Of a stretch of DNA of 64,000 bases, positions 53,040 to 60,119 are shown piece after piece (position 1 is the first letter of the stretch; the number at the start of each line of letters is the position of its first letter). The stretch spans positions 177,009 to 241,008 of the forward strand of contig JADKAS010000006.1 of the NCBI GenBank assembly GCA_016715245.1. Direction: 5' to 3'. The position numbers and the translations under genes are program-made. The DNA is from Saprospiraceae bacterium (GTDB taxonomy: Bacteria > Bacteroidota > Bacteroidia > Chitinophagales > Saprospiraceae). The notes under the pieces are model-generated. The model did no database searches. It saw only the letters and a program-made list of their open reading frames with translations, and was not told where the DNA came from.

Positions 53040-54740
53040 TCAAAAAATCACCAGCTTACTCCTGAAAATTTGTTTAGTGTCTTTCACTACCGTAACAAAA
53101 TAAATCCCTGAAGGTAAATGAGCTATAGAAAGCGTATTGTTTGATTCAATAGGTTGGTCTAAAACTATTTTACCTGTCGTATCCAGGATTTTGCATTGAG
53201 CATGGTAAATCTTATGTTGACTTACTATTTGTATGTCAGAATGCGCAGGATTAGGATAGATTTCAAAAACAGGTTTTGGGTTTTGAACAAGAACAGAAGT
53301 GGCGTCCAATTGAATACCACAAGCATAAGAACTACCTCCATTGACTAAAGCATCTGACAGACAATTCAGGTAACATTCAAGATTTGTATATCCTTCCACA
53401 CCATAAATACTATTTGAAAGCACTGTACCATTGTGATCCTGAATATTTACGTTCAAACCTTGTTTGATCTCCCAATAATCGGGCATACCATCATTATCGC
53501 TATCCAGGTGTGCCTGTTTTCCATTAGTAATCAAAAAGGCATCATTATAGTGATCTTCGTTTATGCTTAAAGGGTCAATATCTGATGCACTTACATCAGC
53601 CATCAGTCTGAGGTCCATCGCATCCCTTGGAAATGCACCTGCTGATGCTGACAACACCGATGTAAGGTTCTCCGTTGAAGTGTATGTAACTAATGGAAAA
53701 GCATGTCTCGCCGGCAATAAATTGGCTACACCAAAGTCTGTGTTGGGATGACCCTGATCAAAATCATTGCAGCAGTAAAACAAATCATAATCGCTGTATT
53801 CCTCATAAAGATTCATTTTATTACCCTGAAAAAATAAATGGTTGTCTTCAAAATTTAACAAGTCAAAATGGTACATACCATTGGTATAAGATGGGGCCGC
53901 ATGATAAAAGTTGTTAATAGCGTTAAGATGAAGATAAAAATGTCCGTTCGGAGTCGGGCCTTCATACCACAACTCAATCCTAGGGTCCCATGCAAGGTTA
54001 TTGGACAATTCAACATGAATGGTTTTCCCATCACAATAGGGAGATTCACAACTTATTTCAGGCATTCTGCCGCCGATTCTATTCCAGACATTGTGATGAA
54101 TGGATAAACTGTCCAGTCTGCTTTGGGGTGATGAATAATTAATCAACATACCACCCAAATAAGAATGCCCTCCAAGTGTTTCTGCCAGCAAACACTGTTG
54201 TATAGTCAGCAAAGAAGATCGCGAAATATCAACTGCTTCATCACTGGCATGGGCAAAGGAACAATGATCTATGATAGCACGACGAATACCGCCCAGCGTT
54301 ATTCCGTCTTCTGCGAGCCAATGAGATGTCGGGTATTTGTTTGTGTCTCCAATACGGGATCTCAAATGCCTGATGATGATATTTTCACTGGAAATCTGCT
54401 CTTCATTATAACTCAAAAATCCCCTTACGATAATCCCTTCTGGCGATGTCTGTCCGGCAATGGTAAAATCCCCGTGTCCGGGGGGCACTTCTACTGTAGT
54501 TGGAATCACGCCACTGACTTTAAAAAGAATATATCGTTTTCCGTTTTCATTCAATGCGGCCTGCAGAGAACCCGGACCATCCGCATTCAAATTGGTCACA
54601 TAAACCACTCTTCCTCCCCTGCCCCCACTTGCCGAGGCCCCAAAACCTTCTGCACCCGGAAAGGCCGGAACCTGTGCAAAAACCGAACCCGTCACAGACA
54701 ACACAAACATAACCAAATACCAAATTTTTACTTTACACAT
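53040..54740 (-). CDS. Secreted pectate-lyase-like polysaccharide lyase with T9SS tail
   Basis: A 566-residue exported enzyme. After the signal peptide (MCKVKIWYLVMFVLSVTGSV ... FAQ) the mature protein starts VPAFPGAEGFGASASGGRGG, then RVVYVTNLNADGPGSLQAAL, the N-terminal pattern of Bacteroidota PL1-type pectate lyases. The parallel beta-helix follows (IIIRHLRSRIGDTN, AIIDHCSFAHASDEAVDISR, SIHHNVWNRIGGRMP). The C-terminus has a Ca-binding-like DNDGMPDYWEIKQGLN and a T9SS tail (IYPNPAHSDIQIVSQH ... LPSGIYFVTVVK). It cleaves pectate or a related uronic-acid polymer by beta-elimination; the exact substrate is inferred from the family. It is divergent from the membrane AraC regulator. Confidence 0.85.
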   Translation of the reverse strand: MCKVKIWYLVMFVLSVTGSVFAQVPAFPGAEGFGASASGGRGGRVVYVTNLNADGPGSLQAALNENGKRYILFKVSGVIPTTVEVPPGHGDFTIAGQTSPEGIIVRGFLSYNEEQISSENIIIRHLRSRIGDTNKYPTSHWLAEDGITLGGIRRAIIDHCSFAHASDEAVDISRSSLLTIQQCLLAETLGGHSYLGGMLINYSSPQSRLDSLSIHHNVWNRIGGRMPEISCESPYCDGKTIHVELSNNLAWDPRIELWYEGPTPNGHFYLHLNAINNFYHAAPSYTNGMYHFDLLNFEDNHLFFQGNKMNLYEEYSDYDLFYCCNDFDQGHPNTDFGVANLLPARHAFPLVTYTSTENLTSVLSASAGAFPRDAMDLRLMADVSASDIDPLSINEDHYNDAFLITNGKQAHLDSDNDGMPDYWEIKQGLNVNIQDHNGTVLSNSIYGVEGYTNLECYLNCLSDALVNGGSSYACGIQLDATSVLVQNPKPVFEIYPNPAHSDIQIVSQHKIYHAQCKILDTTGKIVLDQPIESNNTLSIAHLPSGIYFVTVVKDTKQIFRSKLVIF

Positions 54741-54789
54741 ATATTTTGATTTGAAGGCAAAATTCCGGTATTTAGTCCTGTTATTCTAT

Positions 54790-54797
54790 TACTTTTG
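54790..54797 (+). promoter_or_regulatory. -7 element of the membrane AraC regulator gene
   Basis: TACTTTTG matches TAnnTTTG and lies 18 bases before the ATG at 54816, so the transcript would have a very short leader. This favours 54816 over the in-frame TTG at 54795, which lies inside the box. Confidence 0.6.
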
Positions 54798-54815
54798 CGA
54801 CTGATTATCCTAATT

Positions 54816-56105
54816 ATGCGACAGAATGGTCTTAGTGTTTTGTTAATATTTGTTTTGAGCGCTTCTACATGGGCGCAACAAGACATTTCAATTCATTTTG
54901 CGCCGAAGCCTGTCATTATCGATGGCCATCTCGAAGAATGGCAACTGCCTCTGGAAATAAAACATACTTCCAGCCCTTTTTACCGCAATCAAGTATTGTG
55001 CGGGTTGTATTGGGATTACGAATATTTACTCGCCGCTTTTAAAGTGTCTGATAGCCAACTTTGTGTCAATGCCACCGGAAACAATAATACGCGATTATAC
55101 CTCAATGATGCCATAGAAATATATATAGATTGTAAAAACGACAGTCAGGATAAAATGGACTTGAATGACTACCAGATACTCATTAGTCTGACAGGTGAAA
55201 AAACAATTTTTAAAGGAGACAAACAACAAATACAACGCGGTAGTCATGTACCCAAAGACCATGAAGGAACCAATATTGTCATTCAAACAAAATCCAATAT
55301 TAATGGTACTATCAACGATGCAACCGATAAAGACATTGAATACACCCTGGAAATAGCCGTGCCGTGGAGCGCTATCGGGATTATACCCAAGGAAGGCTTT
55401 GAATTCAGGATAGATCTGTGCAATAACGATATAGATACCACCGCAGATATGAGATCATGGGCCGACACCTATCATCCCCCTTCGATGAACTTTGTTAATG
55501 TATGTGGCAAGTCAGATTTTGGTTTCCCGGATGATTGGCAATCTGTCCGTCTGATGGGTTCTCCCGACTGGAAATATTCATTATACAGAACCTATCAATC
55601 ATCCCCTTTCGTTTTGAAATTTAGTTTTGGCATTTTGGTTTTGGGTTTGTTTGCCGGACTTTGGTATCAACACAGCCAACTTCGTTTTTTTCGCAATTTT
55701 CCTTCAAAAAAACAGAATGCAAAACTTACCGGAACCGACCTTGATGAACCTGAACCGATAGCCACAATTAACAAGGATTTAGCATTGACAAAAGAAATCA
55801 CTCATGTAAAAAGTTATATTCAACGACATATAGATGAAGACATTCCGGTAGAAAAATTAGCAGCAGAGATTAATGTCAGCGTAAGACAGCTGCAACGAAT
55901 CCTAAAAACGGAACTACACCTGACGCCCAAACAATACATTACCATATTAAAATTAGAAAAGGCAGAAGAGATGCTCCACCAGGGTCAATGGACCGTATCA
56001 GAAGTGGCATTTCAATGTGGTTTTGCAGATCCCTCGTATTTTGGTGCCGTGTTCAAAAAGTATTTTGGCCAATCACCTGCTGAGTACAGGAAAACAATAC
56101 TTTGA
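54816..56105 (+). CDS. Predicted transmembrane AraC-family regulator with CBM9-like sensor domain
   Basis: A 429-residue protein starting MRQNGLSVLLIFVLSASTWA, a signal sequence. Residues about 22-245 resemble a family 9 carbohydrate-binding (CBM9-like) domain: PKPVIIDGHLEEWQLPLEIK, QVLCGLYWDYEYLLAAFKVS, LYLNDAIEIYIDCKND, and YTLEIAVPWSAIGIIPKEGF. A single membrane segment (FVLKFSFGILVLGLFAGLWY) follows, then a linker, and a C-terminal AraC DNA-binding domain (IPVEKLAAEINVSVRQLQRI; WTVSEVAFQCGFADPSYFGA). The layout implies a periplasmic sugar sensor directly wired to a cytoplasmic regulator. It is divergent from the pectate-lyase-like gene, its likely target. Confidence 0.8.
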   Translation: MRQNGLSVLLIFVLSASTWAQQDISIHFAPKPVIIDGHLEEWQLPLEIKHTSSPFYRNQVLCGLYWDYEYLLAAFKVSDSQLCVNATGNNNTRLYLNDAIEIYIDCKNDSQDKMDLNDYQILISLTGEKTIFKGDKQQIQRGSHVPKDHEGTNIVIQTKSNINGTINDATDKDIEYTLEIAVPWSAIGIIPKEGFEFRIDLCNNDIDTTADMRSWADTYHPPSMNFVNVCGKSDFGFPDDWQSVRLMGSPDWKYSLYRTYQSSPFVLKFSFGILVLGLFAGLWYQHSQLRFFRNFPSKKQNAKLTGTDLDEPEPIATINKDLALTKEITHVKSYIQRHIDEDIPVEKLAAEINVSVRQLQRILKTELHLTPKQYITILKLEKAEEMLHQGQWTVSEVAFQCGFADPSYFGAVFKKYFGQSPAEYRKTIL

Positions 56106-56191
56106 CCTCACATTTTTTTGTTTTGTTTATTTCCGGAATACCGGGACCATTACAAAAGATAAACAATATCATTTTGATATAGTGCAGAAAC

Positions 56192-56545
56192 CTATGAAAT
56201 TGCCCCCCAATGAATGACGCCATGGGGACTCTGTGATTTTTTTCCAGGGTATACAGAAATAGCCGGATTGTCGAGTGCCTTTTCCCTGCAGATGTCGGTC
56301 ACGGTTTCCGGCCAGCGTTTTTTAGCGCAGAGATTGTCTTTTGTAAGGTTGGATGCTATGGCAAAAATCCATGTTTTCAGTGAACTATCCCCCCGGAAAG
56401 AATCCAGTTTGGCCGAAGCTTTCAAAAAAGTATCCTGTACAATATCTTCTGTGTCTTCGACACTGGCTGTAGTCCTGAGAATATAGGATTTAAGTTGCGG
56501 AATGGTATTTTGAAACTCGAAAACGAACTGATCAGCTGTCATCAT
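56192..56545 (-). pseudogene. Truncated ECF sigma factor, second copy
   Basis: A 117-residue reading frame whose first 95 residues parallel region 2 of the sigma factor at 46654-47454 (YILRTTASVEDTEDIVQDTF; FRGDSSLKTWIFAIASNLTK; AKKRWPETVTDICREKAL). After KALDNP the similarity stops and about 20 unrelated residues follow, so region 4 and the cysteine tail are lost. Without region 4 it should not recognise a -35 element. It lies just before the second composite repeat. Confidence 0.8.
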
Positions 56546-56680
56546 ATTGGAAAGTTTTTGAGTTTAATTTTTAATGAATCACAACTTATTCAAACTAAGT
56601 AAATACAAATATATAGGATAGATATATGTTAACAGTCGTTTGATGAGTTAATTTTATGTTTAGAGGGTAGTTTACCATAA
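56546..56680. other. Short AT-rich spacer
   Basis: Spacer between the truncated sigma factor and the second repeat region; no feature seen. Confidence 0.4.
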
Positions 56681-56724
56681 GATAAGCTTAGCGTCTCGCT
56701 AAGCTTGTATATTCCTTTGCCTCC
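56681..56724. repeat. Hairpin repeat R1, copy 3
   Basis: Third copy of the AAGCTTAGCG-TCT-CGCTAAGCTT hairpin and its conserved GTATATTCCTTTGCCTCC flank. Confidence 0.85.
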
Positions 56725-57417
56725 GTCGCCCCTCTGCATCTGCCGAAAATACTGACAGAGACAAATTTATACCGAAAAGGGCTTAGATTAGGTGATAGGC
56801 TGGACTAAATTTTAGTGAGTTTTTAATTTTGGCCTCTAAATTTCCCCGAAGAAGGACTTTGCATCTGTCTATAATGTGAGGTTAAGGTCTTATAAACTTA
56901 GTTTGACGTTCTCAGTCGCCTCCTTCGGAGGGGTTAGGAGGCAAAAAAGATTGGAAAGACATTTTATACCCTTCCCCGATTTAGCCACAAGCCGTAGTTT
57001 GTGGTTCCTTCATTACCGAGTGAAATAGTTCAAGTAGATGTTTATACCCATCCCCGATTTAGCCACAAGCCGTAGTTTGTGGTTCCTTCATTACCGAGTG
57101 AAATCGTTCACTCGTCTCTTTCACTCCGGGCCCTTCAGTCATCCTTAAAAAGGAAGGGTGACACTCAGGGTCTAGGTTTTATGCTATGATGATATTGAAT
57201 TTCTTTTGTTCAATCAATAGGCATTGTATTACCTTTGTCATAAGTAAGATTTGAAACCTAAGGTATCGCCCTCTTTTTTAAGAGAGGGATGGGGTGAGTA
57301 TAAAACGGCACAAAAATTCCGGCCCCTCTAAATCCCGACAAAGTCGGGACTTTGCGTAGGTCGATAGTGTGCGGTTAATCTTATAAACGGAGTTTGACGT
57401 TCTCAGTCGCCCTCATT
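56725..57417. repeat. Composite hairpin-rich repeat region, copy B
   Basis: Colinear, diverged copy of 44371-45208. It holds the GACAAATTTATA...TTAGGTGATAGG segment (56759-56800), a CCTCC-TTC-GGAGG hairpin near 56921, two CCACAAGCCGTAGTTTGTGG units (from 56984 and 57063), a GGAAGGGTGACAC segment near 57153, and GAGTATAAAACGGCACAAA near 57296 with a hairpin at 57333-57349. No credible gene was seen. Confidence 0.75.
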
Positions 57418-57737
57418 CGGGGGGGGGGGGGGCCCGCGGCCTCCGCCTGCGGCTTGAGCGAGGGGGGGGGACGGGGGGGGGGAGAAAAAAATAGATATAG
57501 TTTTTTTCCCCCCCCCCGGCCGGGGGGGGGCCGGCCTCCCCCCTTCAAAAAAAGGAAAAAAAGGGAGGGGCCAAAGGGGGGGAGGGGGGGGCCCGCCCCC
57601 CCCCCCCCCCCCCCCCCCTCCCCCCCCCCCCCCCCTGGGGGGGGGGGGGGGGGGGGGGGGAGGGGACCGCAAGGGCCCAGACCCGCCGGGTCCCCCGCCC
57701 CCCCGGGGCGGGGGGGGGGCGGGGGGGGGGAAGAGGG
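57418..57737. other. Extreme G/C homopolymer tract 2 (probable consensus artefact)
   Basis: About 320 bases of long G and C runs directly following the repeat segment TTCTCAGTCGCC. The same segment near 56911 continues normally as TCCTTCGGAGGGGTTAGGAG, so the tract appears to replace a hairpin-forming repeat. Reading frames here encode only poly-Gly/Pro/Arg and are rejected. Confidence 0.7.
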
Positions 57738-57766
57738 TTGCTAAGATAAAAGAATTTTTAAATTGC

Positions 57767-57800
57767 AAAAAAAAAGCACCCTGACTCCCAGGGTGCTTTT
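57767..57800 (-). terminator. Rho-independent terminator of the DUF6261 gene
   Basis: CAGGGTGC (57789-57796) and GCACCCTG (57776-57783) pair around a short loop; on the minus strand a run of nine T (A at 57767-57775) follows. It lies 31 bases beyond the stop of the minus-strand gene. Confidence 0.88.
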
Positions 57801-57830
57801 CTCATGAAAACAACTATAACTTAAAAAACT

Positions 57831-58625
57831 TTAAAAACTTTCGTATCCCGGAAATTCACTTACAGAACCAAGCGACGGAGTGGATGGTGTTGGTGTCGTT
57901 GGAACCACTTCCTTCTTCCTCCTACCCTTTCTGTTGGCGACAGGTTCGTTGTTGGTATCGATAATACCGTTCAGCTCAGTGATGAGGTTGATATAGTTCT
58001 GTTTGTTGGGTGAAACCCTGGCAAGAGAATTTGTATCCTCAATGAGGTTGTCAAATACATTTTTTATGTCAGCCCTCAGCTTTATCGATTGTAAAGCCGG
58101 TGACGAAGCTTTTGCTTTCGCAAAATAACTGTTATAAAAAATACTTTGTTTTTCTCTTAAATCATCTACCCAGGAAGCAGCATTCAGGCCATTGATGGCA
58201 TTTACAATCGTTTCATTGGAAGACCATTCTTCCAGCATTTTGTCGATGACAGCTGTTTTGTGTTGATAAGACATTTTTACGATGTTGTCACAGTACTGGT
58301 TCAAACTTTTCAGAAGCAAAGCCGCATAATTCTTTTTTTCAGGATTGACGCGGTAGTACTCGGATTCAAAAAACTTCTTAAGGCCTTTTACAATATCAAT
58401 TCTCTCTACGTCCAGTGGTCTCATTTCGGCGGTAACGCTATCAGCTTTGTGGTCAAGAAAGACATCCTTCATAATCTGAATGACTCTTTCCAATTCGGCA
58501 ATACGTTCTTCAAGAAGTGCATCCTTGTCTTTTACTGATTTGAAAAATTCAAGAATTGTAGTCATAAGTTGCAGAAATTCTGCGTTTCGGTAGTTGCCCA
58601 ATAACGGGCGATTAATGATTGTCAT
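57831..58625 (-). CDS. DUF6261 family protein
   Basis: A 264-residue helical protein starting MTIINRPLLGNYRNAEFLQL. The pattern of long amphipathic helices with the opening 'RPLLGNYRNAEFxQL' and the central KNYAALLLKSLNQYCDNIVK matches DUF6261 proteins, which are abundant and multi-copy in Bacteroidota and have no known function. The C-terminus is a low-complexity basic and proline/threonine tail (NRKGRRKKEVVPTTPTPSTP) ending in an aromatic GYESF. It has a perfect inverted repeat upstream and a strong terminator downstream, so it is a single-gene unit. Confidence 0.7.
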   Translation of the reverse strand: MTIINRPLLGNYRNAEFLQLMTTILEFFKSVKDKDALLEERIAELERVIQIMKDVFLDHKADSVTAEMRPLDVERIDIVKGLKKFFESEYYRVNPEKKNYAALLLKSLNQYCDNIVKMSYQHKTAVIDKMLEEWSSNETIVNAINGLNAASWVDDLREKQSIFYNSYFAKAKASSPALQSIKLRADIKNVFDNLIEDTNSLARVSPNKQNYINLITELNGIIDTNNEPVANRKGRRKKEVVPTTPTPSTPSLGSVSEFPGYESF

Positions 58626-58942
58626 AATTAAATAATTTAAATTGTTATAAAATAATAGATTTTCAACTACGGAAACGTTTTATGATGAGGCCTCAACCAT
58701 AAATTGTCTCCGGTAAAGGGAAAAAGTTGTGATCTCGTCACAAAAACAATGGTTGAAATTGATTCTTTTGTGACGAGACAAAATCATAATATGTTTTTTT
58801 GGGTGATTTTTGGGTTTTTGGGGTGGATTTTTGGGTGATAGAGGACAAGGGAGAAGAAAATTTGGGGAAAATTCTAGAAGGAAGCGAGGTCTATTTGGAA
58901 ATTAGGAGGCTAAAAAAGGTAAAATAGTGAAAAATTTTTCAT
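58626..58942. other. Upstream region of the DUF6261 gene
   Basis: About 320 bases without a gene, containing the perfect inverted repeat at 58734-58777 and a G/T-rich stretch (GGGTGATTTTTGGGTTTTTG near 58801). The end of the broken AbiH gene lies at its right edge. Confidence 0.5.
58734..58777. repeat. Perfect 12-bp inverted repeat upstream of the DUF6261 gene
   Basis: CTCGTCACAAAA (58734-58745) and TTTTGTGACGAG (58766-58777) are exact reverse complements with 20 bases between them. They lie about 110-150 bases upstream of the minus-strand start at 58625. The element has no T tail, so it is more likely an operator or leader hairpin than a terminator. Confidence 0.65.
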
Positions 58943-60020
58943 TTAATCTTCCATTTTACTTTGTGGCATGGGCTTGCATTGAGTAATTGGCAGTACCCTT
59001 TCCCTCATCAATGCTTTGTCTGTAAAATGGCGTGAAATTTCATAGGTAGTCTTTCGATAATTGTCAGCATTGTCATGATAAAGATTTTGATTTTCCTGCA
59101 ATTTTCATATCAAAGATCGTGCTTAACAAGGTCCTGTCAGACAAATCACAAGAATCTCCATGATATATACATCAAACTCGGACTCTAAAAAAGCTAAGAG
59201 TTTGGAATAATTATCAGTTTTAAAGTAATCAAAGGACTTGATTTGGGTGAAGACTCCTTCAATTTTGCTTTTCTAATGTTTCAGCGTTTCATCCGTTCGT
59301 CCCCATAACCGAAAATAATGGGGTTTTTTTCATTCTTTAGATCCCCATGTATATGTAAAATAGAATTCTTGTTTGCATATTTATTTGTTGTTGATGTATA
59401 GTTAAAGTTTAAAATAAGAGTATTTTTTAACTCTAGTTTTTGGGCGTTGCCTGAAATTTGTTCTTCAGGAACACAATACATTTCATCTCTAATTAAACTA
59501 TTACCGTCTGGAACTCTAATTGTCAAAAGGTAGTTTTGCAACTCCATTTTTAATGTTTCAAAATTTCTATTTAATAGTTCCAAATTTTTATTGCTGTATC
59601 AGATGTTGATGGTACCAGTTCTTTTATAGTTTTAGAATCCTTTTCAGCTCCTCATAATATGCATTTTCAATGTCCACCCAGTTTTTATTCGTATAACTTT
59701 TTACAAGTAAAGAAATCAAATTTGAATGGAAAGTACATTTAATTTTAAAAGTGGAAAACTTATTAGTATTCCTTATAAAAGAATTCAAGTCGTTTTTTGA
59801 ATCTAGAGTTGTTGATATTTCTTTTTCTGAAGAGGAATTTACCTTGTATTCTATAGAAATTAAATCATTTTTATAAGTTCTAACATTTAAAATATTCTCT
59901 TTATAGTTAATTTTCGCTTCCTCCCAACATTTTCTCCACAATACCACTCCTCTCTTTTCCTTGCCAGCGCCCCATTGCCGACCAAGATGAGGGGGGGGTG
60001 GGGGGTTGCATCCCTTTCAT
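58943..60020 (-). pseudogene. AbiH-family phage abortive-infection gene with many frame breaks
   Basis: Pieces in all three frames of the minus strand line up in AbiH order. From about 60020: LILVGNG (N-terminus); RKCWEEAKINYKENILN; CTFHSNLISLLVKSYTNKNW and VDIENAYYEELKRILK; LELLNRNFETLKMELQNYLL; the hallmark LILNFNYTSTTNKYANKNSI and LHIHGDLKNEKNPIIFGYGD; SFDYFKTDNYSKLLAFLESE; and FYHDNADNYRKTTYEISRHF near the stop at 58943. AbiH proteins abort phage infection. At least six single-base shifts break it, more per kilobase than elsewhere, and the first 60 bases contain G runs (59991-60005). It is either a decayed defence gene or a poorly resolved region. Confidence 0.75.
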
Positions 60021-60119
60021 TTGATTATTTCATTTTGATTTTTTAATGATTGGTACAATTTTAGTCTTAATTGTGTTCATTTTTCTAAACCATTATTGGC
60101 TAATATGAAATTTTTTTCA

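Noticed and set aside
54165..54749. A 194-codon plus-strand frame opposite the pectate-lyase-like gene
   Set aside because: It lies entirely antisense to a well-supported enzyme and has no independent features.
57394..57768. Open frames on both strands in the second G/C tract
   Set aside because: Same low-complexity composition, no domain-like sequence, and very likely false consensus.
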